The notes below the pieces were generated by a model, which had not been told where the DNA came from, ran no database searches, and saw nothing but the letters and a program-made list of their open reading frames with translations. The translations under genes and the position numbers were made by a program. A stretch of DNA of 64,000 nt from Cercis canadensis (Eukaryota > Streptophyta > Magnoliopsida > Fabales > Fabaceae). Of this stretch, positions 33,443-44,157 are shown in pieces (the stretch's first letter is position 1; each line of letters starts with the position of its first letter). Location of the stretch: NCBI GenBank assembly GCA_003255065.1, contig QAOA01000573.1, forward strand, positions 9,829 through 73,828. The letters run 5' to 3'.

Positions 33443-33564
33443 GGGAGCCAAATGACTTATAGTCGAGTGATACGGAGATCGTCCTAAGGACTTGTGGGTT
33501 CCGTATTTAAACACACAGTTATAGCCAAAAGTACAAAAAAAAAAAAAAATAAAATGGGAAAGCC
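33443..33564 (+). mobile_element. possible second-type SINE with poly-A
   Basis: A tRNA-like head (tatagtcgagtgatacgg; B-box-like gggttccgtattt) is followed by 15 A. It is flanked by 18-base direct repeats with one difference (ttactagaaaattaaagt at 33425; ttactagaaagttaaagt at 33565). The surrounding 100 bp also look duplicated (ggtgacaacttaatatatt and ggtgacaacctaaaatatt), so the direct repeats may not be a target duplication. Confidence 0.35.
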
Positions 33565-33582
33565 TTACTAGAAAGTTAAAGT

Positions 33583-34450
33583 TTTGAATAATTAAAACTT
33601 CAAAATTGGATTAGGGAAATAATAATGGTGACAACCTAAAATATTCTTTAATTTTTATTTTATAAATTTAAAGCAATTTAACATATATCTTAATTAATAT
33701 CCTCACTCTTTTGCCATTAGGGTAAAGAACTAGTTTTCTATAATTGCTCAGTTTTCGAAGCCTTATCTTTACACAAAATAGTAGTCTTTATTTGTAGCAA
33801 TCTACTTCCATTTGACAACATAGTGCTTGCAAGATTTGATATGCTTAACATATGATAATATTTACACATTCGCTCATATTTTATCATCAAGTATCACTTA
33901 CATGTATGATATTACTATATTCTTTCCTTCTCTTTTCCTAAAGGCCATTAATTTCGTCTTTGAGGATATTACATTGAAGGTAGCTTCCCTTTAGCTGATA
34001 TGGGACTATATGTAGCAATGGATTACTGTCTTTTTGTGGCTGAACTTCTGACTTCTGTGAATTGATAAAACATACTATCACATCCCACTAGTTCAAACAT
34101 AGTATGCATAGTGGAAAAAAATTAAATATATCATTATCAAACTTAGTAAATCAATGAATTCTTCTGCCACAATACCTCACATTTTAGGTACCACCCTTTG
34201 TCTCATCTCATTGTGGTCCTTCCCTATAATTTTTTAACAGCAGAATACACGAAATCAATGAACCATTTTGGCAGGGTATCTTTAAGTTTCTTAAGTAATT
34301 ATGCAATTTATAACCTGTAAATTGCAATGTGTGTTTGTTAAGGAAAAACATTGATGACGTCTATGGTGTTGTGGAATCTCATTATGTCTAGTTGCTTATA
34401 TAATTCAGGTTACATATATAGCATTTGCTCAGATTTATGGTAAATAATGA
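33583..34450. other. AT-rich region downstream of GILT copy 2
   Basis: No ORF, repeat or signal that I can support. It likely includes the 3' untranslated region of GILT copy 2. Confidence 0.5.
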
Positions 34451-34545
34451 CTAATGGAGTGGGTGATCTCCACTTTTGCCCCCCATATTAGCAGAGTAGC
34501 AAATTGAGTGGGTTGAGTTCATCTTTTGATTTGAGGAGGTCTTTT
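34451..34545 (-). pseudogene. GILT copy 2, last part of exon 5
   Basis: Joined to 41713 and read on the minus strand, this completes the exon: NAYTGSPKPKVFK continues across the CACTA insertion into QKTSSNQKMNSTHS and a TAG at 34451-34453. The tail is longer than in copy 1, which stops after KVARRG. Confidence 0.7.
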
Positions 34546-34560
34546 CACTACAAGAAAAAT

Positions 34561-34900
34561 AGCTTTTTTCTCACGGAACAAATCCGTGAGAAAAAGGTGG
34601 AAATTCTATGAGAAAGGCCTTTCTCAAGGACTTTCTCACGGATGTCGGTTCGTAAAAAAAAGTGGCGTGACAAATTGAGTTTGTCACGCAAAATATTGTC
34701 CGTGAGAAATTTCTCACAGAATTATTCCATGAGAATATAGAGATACTCCGTGAGAAATTCACGCGGATTGTCATGACAAAGTCGTCGTTTTTCTCACCAA
34801 GAAAGTTCGTGAGAAAGTCCTTGACAAGTTAGAAAAAACTAAATTTTTATTTTAAGTTTCTCATGGACATTTTTGTGAGAAATTCCGTGAGAAAAGCCAA
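34561..34900. repeat. CACTA left subterminal repeats
   Basis: Many direct and inverted copies of the core TTTCTCACGGA / TCCGTGAGAAA; one hairpin is ctcacggaacaaatccgtgag. In CACTA elements such arrays are the binding sites for the element's own DNA-binding protein. Confidence 0.8.
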
Positions 34901-35341
34901 CACCAATTCCCCCCCCCCCCCCAACCTATTTTTCTATTAACCAAAAACTTGCATAGTACATTAACCAGCAACAGCACAAGCAGAACAACAATAACAGCAG
35001 CAACAGAGCATAATGCAATCAAATTTTATACAAATTAAATAATTTATACAAAAGAATCTATACAAGAGGATAATGTAAAAGAGACATATACAAAAAGAAT
35101 ATTTACATATCTCTAAGCTCTACTAAAGTTCCAAAACCGTGAGAAATGAGGGTCGAACAGAAAATGCAACGTCAAAAGCATTAATATGAACAGGAGTTTT
35201 GTAACACAAAAGACAACACATTAGTAGACTGAAAACATAAAATATCTAAAAAGATAACATAGAAGTAAATGCAGCTATGTAATTAACAATATATAAGCAC
35301 TGATGAAATATGAGCAGGACCTATGTAATATAAATCACTTT
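34901..35341. other. CACTA interior with poly-C run
   Basis: A run of about 14 C at 34909-34922, then AT-rich noncoding DNA to the end of the transposase gene. Confidence 0.6.
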
Positions 35342-38300
35342 CTAGTACATAATCACTAGGGGATCTTCCTCGATTTTGTCATCACTACTATGATATTGAT
35401 CTTCTTCCTTTTCCTCACCATCTTCTCCTATCCCATCATCTACATCAGTGACAGTGGCTGGATTTGGCCCAGTAACAACTTCTTCTGTAGTAGTTAAAGT
35501 CATATCTATCAAATTTGTCTGTGTCTGATCATCATCAACAATTAACGTCGATGAGTGATGTGGAGTGATGTGGTTCGTTGATAATCACACTCTGCATGTA
35601 CTAATTATCCCTTATTTCTAGCTTCTTAAATCTCTTTTAATGCTTAATTGAGTGGGATTAGCTTTATTTCATAAGTTTAGGTTCATATTGGGCTTAATTG
35701 TTTTCTTTAGTATTATTAGGTTTTTGACACTGTTATGTATTTCGGGTATATCTTTAGTTCTGAATGTCTAAAATTTGTGAATCTTACTTTGTAAGAAAGC
35801 TAAGAGAATTATCTACAACTTTCAATCAGACCTCCAAGGCCAATTCAGATGTTTAGTAGGTCAAATTTGACCTGGAAGTCAGAACCAAGATCCTAGAACC
35901 GGGATTGGACCTTTGTGAAGAGATTTTAGCTTAACTTCCTCATTCCAGGCCCAATTAGGCCCAAACTGGAGCCCATTTGAAGCTGAGGTCCAGAGGTTTA
36001 AACTTAACCTAGGGGTAATTTAGGTGTACATTGTAATTAGGGGTTTATAATTAGGTTAAAGGAGACAGCATTTTGAGAATTCTAGTTTTTAGACAGTTTT
36101 CATTTCTTCTCTTGTAAATTTTGGAGCTCACTGAACCATGGCTTTCTTCCTCCATTGGAGCTTAGATTTCATGACCGTGGAGGAGTAGAACATTTATAAC
36201 CTAGCTAAGACTCCTAAATTAATCGGTTGAATTTTAAGATTCTACACTTAATTGGATTAATCTTAATGCAATTTTGTTTTCTTTGGATTTTTGCCTAGCT
36301 TTAGTTTTTGTATGGATTTATGAAGATCTTTGTGATTTATATGAATTTTGAAGTAGAAAAATAGATTCTGGATTGATTAATCTTTAATCTGTGGTACGAA
36401 TTCAGATAAGCTATGTTATGCTAATTGATATTCAATTTTTTGATTAATCCACTAATTGTTTAGTCTTTGTGATTACAAGATTAGTGATTGCATGTGGTTA
36501 ATCGAATCCTGAGTGATCACTCAGTAGGAATACTTATTCATAATTAGAGATTTCAGTTGTGTGATTAAACTCAATTAGTAGCATTGCATTATGGCTTGAT
36601 TTATCATGTTAATCTAGGATGAATCAAACCAATTATTGATGGATGTCTAGCTAGGTTACGTTTTTAGTTAATTGAATTAATCATTGTTCAATTCTGCATT
36701 TTTACAATTTGAAAATATAATTTGTTTCAAAAATCCTCTATTCTTTAACTTGAAATTATTAATTACACATTGCTTTCCCTGAGAGAAACAACCCGGATTA
36801 CGTCATCTATTGCATTTTAATTAGGGTATTCAGTTTAATTTAATTAGATTAGCGATAAGTCCGATCATTTGTCTTGGTAGGGATCATCTGGGGCATCAAT
36901 TGTGTATCTGGCCTTCGTTTTAATGACATGTAATTATCTTTGCTTGTTAGGAGTTGTGCGTGGATAAGGAGAGAAATAAACTTGCTCTGCTTTTTAAGCT
37001 AAGATGAATAGGTTATCTCCCTTGTATGTTTTACTTGAGTTTACCTCCACAAATCTATATTTCAGATAACTTTTTGTCCCCTGAGGTGAAGGATCTTACC
37101 ATTTACAATTAAATAGTATCAATCGATAAGAAGGTGAACTGGTATATGGAATCTCAATAATTTCTTGTAGTACCCCATAATAAGAGGATTCATCTTCGCC
37201 ACAACCAGATCCTTTCAAACAAACTACACTGTTATTTATTTTTTGAGCATGAGACCAAGTAGCTATATGAAATTTATAACCGTTGATATTTACTCGGTCC
37301 TATGTTTGAACCTTCCTTAAGGGACAAACCAAAGATATTAAAAGCCCATCGACAATACCATTTTGAGGGTTTTGTACCTACATATAATTAACAAGAGGTT
37401 AGTGATATACTAAAACTTGTTGAATACAATTAAATATTAGAAATAGTTAGAGCTACTTACGAACTATTTAAACCATTGAGGAAATCCAGTGGAGATGTGC
37501 TTATCTATTTGATCATTTGGGAGATTCCCATACATTGAGGTTAATCCTTGTATGTACATGTTACAACATAAACATAAAATTAGTTTAAGACATAAGTTTG
37601 ACCATATTTAAGCATTAGGAAAAACTAAGATATTAAGTTGAAATTTACTTCAAGTAAGGTTTAACCTCAGGGCAATTGAGAAACACATACACTGTTGCGG
37701 CTGCTAGTTCCTCATCTCCAAGATATCGTTGTTCTAAGGTTCCATGAAGGAAAACAAGATAGTTGAAGATGGAAATAGGTTGTCTGACATAAATTTCTCA
37801 CCATCATTATTGCGAGACACTCTTCTAGTCCTTAAATGGACGTGAGACTCGGAATAATATGAACAAAAAGTTGAAGTCTCCTCAATGATGTATGCTTTGC
37901 AAATTGAACCTTCTACATAAGCTTTGTTTTTAACCTTTCACTTTAAGGTATGAGGAACCTTTCGAAAGGATACATCCACCTATGTTAGACAAGTCCACCC
38001 TTGATTGCTTCTTTAACTAAACGAACGTGTAAATGCTCAATCACATCAAAGAAAGCAACAGAAAAAATATTCTCAAGTTTGCAAAAGATGATGAGAATAT
38101 TCTACTCAATTATCTGCAAGTCACCCTTGTGCAAAGTAGGAGAGCAAATATCTCAGAAAAATTGGCTCAACTCAACAAGAGGTTCCCAAATAGGAGCAGG
38201 CAACCCACTAAAAGCAATTGATTGGAGTCTCTCTATAAATACATGACAATCATGACTTTTCATATAGGTCAAAGTCAAAAGATTAGTATCAACACAATTC

Positions 38301-40200
38301 CCTAAGTTGGATGCATATCCATGAGGAAGCTTTAGACTTTGCACCCACTCATACATGACTCTGTTTTGGTTAATACTAAGTGTATACAATGTCTTTGGTT
38401 TCACAAACTTTTCATTGCCCAAGTCTTGCAACTCCAAACTGGGATGTTTACATAACTTCGTCATATCTAGTCTCGTCTTCACATTGTCTTTACTTTTATC
38501 TTATACATCCATGACCGTATTGAAGACATTTCTAAAGACATTGTTCTCTGTATGCATCACATCAATATTGTGAGAAATTAACAAATCATACAAATATGGT
38601 AAGTCCTAGAAAATGCTACGCTTAGTCCAGTTGTGGGATACACCATAACCAGTAAAGACAACACCTTCACTTTTTGTTACTTTGGGTTGTCTCAACACTT
38701 GCATGAAAAGTTCATCTCCAGAATAGCGCCTAGGTGGTATGCACTTCTCAGTAGCATTCCTCAAGAAATTATTTTTGTTACGATGGAAAGGATGATCTTG
38801 GGGCAAGAATTGTCAATGGCAATCGAAATAATAAATTTTACGCCCTTGCTTTAAATAAAATGCCTTCGAACTGCCCATGCAAATCGGGCAACCCAACTTG
38901 CCTGCTGTTTGTTAACTGAATAGTATTCCATATGCAGGAAAGTCATTGATGGTCCATAAAAGGGTTGCCCTCATTCGAAAGTTTTCCTTCATTGAAATAT
39001 CATAAATAGGCACTCATTCATCCCAAAGCTTCTTCAAATCGTCAAGTAAAAGTTGCAAGAAGACGTCAATTATGCTTTTCAGATTATAAGGACTAGAAAT
39101 AATAACAGTCAAGAACATGTATTCCTTTCTCATGCACATGCCAGGCGGAAGATTGTACGGAGTTAGGATAATACGCCAACATGAATATGTCTTGGCGCCC
39201 ATTCCAAAAGGACTGAAACCATCAGCACATAGACCTAACATCATATTCCTTGGTTCTGATTTGAAATTTGGGTGAACCATGTCAAAATGCTTCCATGTAT
39301 CTCCATCAGATGGATATGACAACACCCCTGGTTCACGTTGGTATTCATTATGTCATCTCATTTCCTTCGCAGATGCATTAGATACAAAAAGTCTTTGCAA
39401 CCTAGATATTATTGGCAAATACCATATGTGTTTAATTAGAACTTCTCTAACATTCCCTCGTCCAACTTTGGATTCTGTGAACCGTGCTTCACCATAAATT
39501 TGACACTGCTTAGTAACTTCATCTTCTCCATAATACAACATACACCCATGTGGACAACTGTTAATCTTCTTGTACCCACAACCAAGTTTAGAAACTAATC
39601 TCTTAGTTTGATACAAATTAGTTGACATCCTATGACCTGGAGGCAATATCTCTGTCATCAATGTGATAAGCTCATCCATTGAACTTTCTAGAATGTTATA
39701 GTCAAACTTGATACTTAACAATCTGAGAGCGGTTGAAAGCACATGGTGTGTCTCACATCCATCTCATAATGGAAATTATGCGGCCTTCAACATATCATAA
39801 AACTTCTAGGATTCTGGATTTGGATTCTATTCCAATATATATTCTGATTCGAAAGATGGCCCAACAACATCCATAACCATCTGCTCATACCGAGGGATAT
39901 ACTGATTTTCAACATCTATTGGGACAATGACTGGACGGACTTCTCTATGATTGTCCCAATAATAATAACCCTCCATGAAGCATTTCATGTATAGGAGCAT
40001 CATTTTTTCATCCGGTATACGAAACTTATGGCATTTGTATTTCACACATGGACATCTGAACTTCCCTCCTTGAATATACACATCAAGTTGACTTGCAAAC
40101 TCAATAAATTTCTCAACACCAACATAAAACTCATTATAACAATTTTACTATTTAGAACAAGTCTCTCATACATCTAACGACGATGTTCAGGGATCTCCAT
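35342..40200 (-). pseudogene. TNP2-type CACTA transposase, many stops
   Basis: Transposase of the Transposase_21 type. Start at 40200 (MEIPEHRR, stop, MYERL). Order: Transpos_assoc zinc-like domain (VGVEKFIEFA, FRCPCVKYKCHKF); catalytic domain (LSYPSDGDTWKHFD, NMMLGLCADGFSPFG, ILTPYNLPPGMCM, GKLGCPICMGSSKAF, SHNIDVMHTENNVF); MKSHDCHVFIERLQSIA; a DUF4218-like part; and a C-terminus (RYLGDEELAAATVYVFLNCPEVKPYL, NNSVVCLKGSGCGEDESSYYGVL). From 40081 to 38153 all pieces share one frame and are broken only by nonsense codons. A solo LTR splits the C-terminal part after DAPDDPYQDK. The acidic tail ends at 35342. Confidence 0.85.
35579..36867 (+). mobile_element. solo LTR in the CACTA transposase gene
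   Basis: A 1289-bp LTR starting TGATAATCACAC and ending GTCCGATCA, related along its length to the 5' LTR at 60902-62344 (shared gtatttcgggtatatctttagtt, gaaagctaagag, attatctacaactttca, ggcccaattaggcccaaactgg). Flanks ttcgt and tttgt match 4 of 5. There is no internal region, so it arose by recombination between the two LTRs of an Athila-lineage element. Confidence 0.85.
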
Positions 40201-41289
40201 ATTACTTAAATATTCAAAACAAATTGAAGTTGTTAATATTTTCCTACAATGCTTCAAAGATACTAAGTTATACTCTAGGTATGACTTGTATCTCATTTTT
40301 TAAGTTTGTTCTACCACTAGTAGAAGCTTATAGGGACCAAATAGGTCAACAAAATTTTGGCAGCACCTCATGGTTCTCCAAGTACATGAATTATGCTTCT
40401 CAACCAGTATAAATATCTACACAGAGAAACAAAAGAGAGGTACTCCAAAATTTAATTGACCTATTTGCTAACAAAGTTCTACCGTCCTATTAGTAGAACA
40501 ACTACTTCAAGAATATTCCCAAAATCGAGGACTATCCGAGAATTAATACTACGCGATTAACTCTCAAATAGGTTTTTAAGTTAACCTAACTAACTTATCA
40601 TATATAACTCTAAATTACATTTATTCCACAAGTTTTCAGTATATCAGATACACACAATTCATATATCATACAATGTTAAAATTATACAAACAACTTACAT
40701 ATAACATACAACAATAATCCCAAACAGAGTTCTCAAAATCTTAACAATTTAACACGTAATTTAATTTAATAAATTACTCTATAAACCCTACAAAATTAAA
40801 ATTCATCCATGCTAATTCAAAAAAAAAAAAACAAAAAATCATCCAAACGCTCTATATATATCATAAATCAAAAGCCATCAACTAATTTTAACAAAAAAAA
40901 TCTACAACTATTCCAATTTTAACATTAAAAATCAGATTCAACATCAAAGGAAAACTCATAAACTAAATCATTAATCAAGTTTATAATCCATCAAATACCT
41001 ATCCACAACCAATCTACACTTGACCTAATCCAAAAATATAGAAAACACCAATTCATTTTGTGCATTATTGAGAAAGAAAATACAAGAGAAACTTTGAGAG
41101 AAAATAACAGAAAAATGACCTACCTCAACTCCAAAGCTTTAAAAGGAGGAAGTACACTATCCACACACATTGAAAAACGTCCTCAACTCGCCAGAAATCG
41201 CCATTCATGTCCGTTGCCGGAGAGAAATCGCCAAGAGAGAGTAGTTTTTTAAAATTCCAAATGAGGAAGAAGAGTCTTGATGCCAGAGG
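40201..41289. other. CACTA 5' interior, no gene recognised
   Basis: AT-rich DNA upstream of the transposase start, presumably promoter and leader. I see no TNPA-like coding region. Confidence 0.5.
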
Positions 41290-41694
41290 AAATTTGTAGT
41301 TTTCTCACGGACTTTGTCAGCGAGAAAAGTCCGCCAAAATTTCATTACACCAACACGACTAGTGAAATGGTGCGTTTGGCTTCTCACAGACCAAATCCGT
41401 GAGAAATATCTTTCATAAAACGATTTGTTCGATATTCTCACGGATAGGAGTCTGTAAGAAACCAAATGGGATTTAGTCGCGGTGTTTCTCACGGTCTTTG
41501 TCCATGTGAAACTTTTCATGTCATGTTCTTGTCATAGTCTCTCGGATTTTCTCATGCATTTCTCATGGATTATTTTTCTGTGAGAAAGGCATTGAGAAAT
41601 TCCCATATTACCAAAATTTGTGAGAAAATCTTGTATTTTCTGTGAGAAATTCTCACGGATTTCTCGTATGTAAGAAAATTTGTGAGAAAAATGC
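41290..41694. repeat. CACTA right subterminal repeats
   Basis: Same TTTCTCACGGA-type motif as the left end, in both orientations and dense next to the terminal repeat. Confidence 0.8.
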
Positions 41695-41712
41695 ATTTTT
41701 CTTGTAGTGTTT

Positions 41713-42909
41713 GCTTGAAAACCTTGGGTTTGGGACTACCTGTGTAGGCATTTCATAGTGCATAAAATTTAGGATGTCCTATACCAAGAGATAGATTTAG
41801 GAGGGAGATATTAGAAATTAAGGAAATACAGAGAAAACATATTATGTTACTAACCTCGTAGAGTGGTCGGTCATTCATAGTTATCCAAAGCATAAAATCA
41901 TGAGGAGGATTTAGTGTGTTAGTTCTCCAAGGGACACCCCAGTGGTTAAGCACTTGGTACTTCATGAAAGAGGTACCAGGTTAAAATCTTGTTAGGTGCA
42001 GGTAGGATGGGATTATGGGAGGGGATAAACTATTTCCTATTGTGTAGCCTCTAATGGACCAGAACAAAAGATGAGCTACATGTTAATTTCATTAGAGAAT
42101 GGCACCAACTAATCCAATTGTAAGTTATGAACGCATTTAGTATGTGAAACTGACCTCATTTCCATGTCCAATTCCATAACATTCCAAAATGGGTACTGGG
42201 TCCAAATTATGATCCATATACATCAGGATCATTTCATCTTGCTCTTGTTTTAAATGATTCTTGACACATTGGATGAAAGTGAAACTCTTTATCTGCATTA
42301 GGGTTACAAGGAGAACATGGACATAGCTATTTGTATTTTCATAAAAAGATAACAAAGAGTTAATCACAAACTCATAAATGTAAAATACATAAGGATATTG
42401 AGTAAGCAAGGTTCTTACCAATGGCATGGCCTCAAGGGCACATACTTCTATGTTGTTGAAGCATTCGACGGGGCCAAACTACAAATTTAAAATCAAAAGG
42501 AATAAAATAAGTATATAGGTGAAACATGGAAACGAGACAGGCACAAATTTAAGTGTAATTTAAATATGGACTAAAGTAACAGCTAAAAGACATTTTCTTT
42601 TCTCTTGTATTAAAGACTACAAAAGAAAAGAATATAAACCAAGATGACAAGGAGTACTTGAAATGGAACCTCGCAAAGACCACTATCATTTCCTTTCATT
42701 TGAACATTGACATAGGGCACTAAATTGAGGTTGACAATGGATATGACATCCATGGTACAGAGATTCCTAAGATAATTTGCAATGAACTCTTCACAACCTA
42801 GGCAGAAAGCTTCATAATATAAAGACACATTGACATTTTCTAACAGAAAAGAAGAATAAAGCAGAGAAATCAGAAAGAAGAGGGAGAAAAGTAAACTAGG
42901 TGAAGCCAT
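41713..42909 (-). pseudogene. GILT-type thiol reductase copy 2, multiply interrupted
   Basis: Paralogue of copy 1 with the same exon plan: exon 1 42670-42909 (MASPSLLFSLFFLISLLYSS signal peptide; redox motif CLGC in LYYEAFCLGCEEF), exon 2 42419-42478 (FGPVECFNNIEVCALEAMPL), and exon 3 42155-42292 (ends PILECYGIGHGNE, no stop). Exon 4 (about 41860-42078, LNPPHDFMLWITMNDRPLYE) is split by a SINE. Exon 5 has an insertion, deletions and a frame change before NAYTGSPKPK, and is then cut by the CACTA element. The Cys pair is kept as CXXC. Without exons 4 and 5 it cannot make a normal protein. Confidence 0.85.
41927..42063 (+). mobile_element. tRNA-derived SINE, copy 2, in GILT exon 4
   Basis: Plus-strand relative of 32311-32446: A-box-like CAGTGGTTAAGCACTTGG, decayed B box GGTTAAAATCTTG, and the shared tail ATTGTGTAGCCTCTAATGG. 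It separates the start of exon 4 from its conserved LNPPH part. No clear target duplication; borders are approximate. Confidence 0.7.
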
Positions 42910-43234
42910 TAATTTCTTGGAGAATATGTTATGTTGAATGGTGGCTGAAGTTCTTTTTTAGCTTCTACAATTCCAATAGGTCTCTTGAACATGTGGCTGA
43001 ACTTCTATCTTGTGTGATTGAATGTAAGATATTCTCAAAATTTCACTATTTTAATCATATTAAACTTTGTGGTACTAAGATCATCCCTAAAACTTTCACA
43101 TTTCGTATTCTAACATTGAGTCATAGCTAAAGTACCTAAAAAAAAAAACACATTAAGCCTTGTATAACTGTAAGACATGAATTATGATGAAATTGAGAAA
43201 ATTAATTATTTCTTGTTCCTCTAAAACATGTACT
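42910..43234. other. GILT copy 2 upstream region
   Basis: Matches the copy 1 promoter region in part (cttgtgtgattgaatgtaagatattc) but lacks the clear TATA. A 10-base A run occurs near 43138. Confidence 0.5.
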
Positions 43235-43410
43235 TCATCTCACACTCTTGCAAAACTTTTGAAATACATATTTCACGAAGGGAAAAGAAAAAGAAAGAGG
43301 AAATAAACATTTAACTGATTGCATTTTTTTGAATTTGAAGGGTAACCTGCATAGAAGACCAGAGGTGACCATCTTTGCACTCCACATTGTGAGCTCTCCA
43401 CAGTCAGTCA

Positions 43411-44157
43411 CTACAAGGTACAAGCAAACCACATCAAGTGTGAAGAGCTGACTTCCTTGGTCTTGCCTAGATTCGCAAGAAGCCAATCATCTATACCCAG
43501 ACTGAAGAAAGGTTCAGAAGCATCTATGCTCAATCTCACCCAGACTTCTTTAGCTTGGTGACAATCACAAAAACAGTGAAGGATAGTTTCTATGTTGTTA
43601 ATACACTGTTGGCATGTGGTGAAATGAGTCAAGTGCCTAGCATATCTAAAAGTGTTGACAGGTATAATACCATGGAGGAGGAGCCACAGTAGGAATTTTA
43701 TGTTTTTTTTGGGAGTTTTAGGGTGTGTTTGATTCTATTTTTGTTATTTTATTTTTACAAATTGTTTTGCAAAACAACAGTGTAAAAAAATCTATTTGAT
43801 AAAATATTTTGAAAACAATTTTTAAATAGCAAATAACAAAAAACTTTATAATTACCATTGTGCCATTAATGAAAACAACTTATTCTCCGCCTTTTACTTG
43901 TTTTGGGAACAACAATAGTCCTATCTTGTTTTTAGAACAATGTTTTGAGAATAAGTTTTCAAAACATGTAAACAAAAACAGCTCTAACAAACAAGTTTTT
44001 TTTTTTCAAAAACAAAAATAATTTTTAAAAATTGAAATCAAACAGACCCTTAATTTCCAAAGCCAATCCCAAGGAGCTAAGGTATCATACTGCCCATTCT
44101 TAGTAGCCAACCAAATATAAGCCATATGACAAATAGTGTAAATACAAGATTTAGCTA
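43411..44157 (-). pseudogene. LINE C-terminal zinc-finger region
   Basis: Minus-strand reading WLWKLKTPKKNIKFLLWLLLHGI, then HFTTCQQCINNIETILHCFCDCHQAKEVW, is the zf-RVT-type pattern (CxxC...E...H..C..A..VW) that follows RT in plant LINEs. A MITE interrupts it between WLWKLK and TPKKN. The larger ORF at 43411-43632 is its best-preserved part. Confidence 0.78.
43721..44049. mobile_element. Tourist-like MITE (PIF/Harbinger)
   Basis: 329 bp with terminal inverted repeats GGGTGTGTTTGATT and, as complement, GGGTCTGTTTGATT. Target duplication is TTA (43718-43720, 44050-44052). It is AT-rich and noncoding. Removing it restores the LINE reading frame. Confidence 0.88.

Larger units (their letters stand above)
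34546..41709 (-). mobile_element. CACTA (En/Spm) transposon inside GILT copy 2
   Basis: A 7164-bp element with perfect 15-bp terminal inverted repeats (CACTACAAGAAAAAT at 34546-34560, complement at 41695-41709) and a 3-bp target duplication TTT (34543-34545, 41710-41712). Both ends carry many short subterminal repeats. It encodes a decayed TNP2-type transposase on the minus strand (35342-40200). A solo LTR is inserted at 35579-36867. I could not recognise a TNPA-like second gene. Confidence 0.93.
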
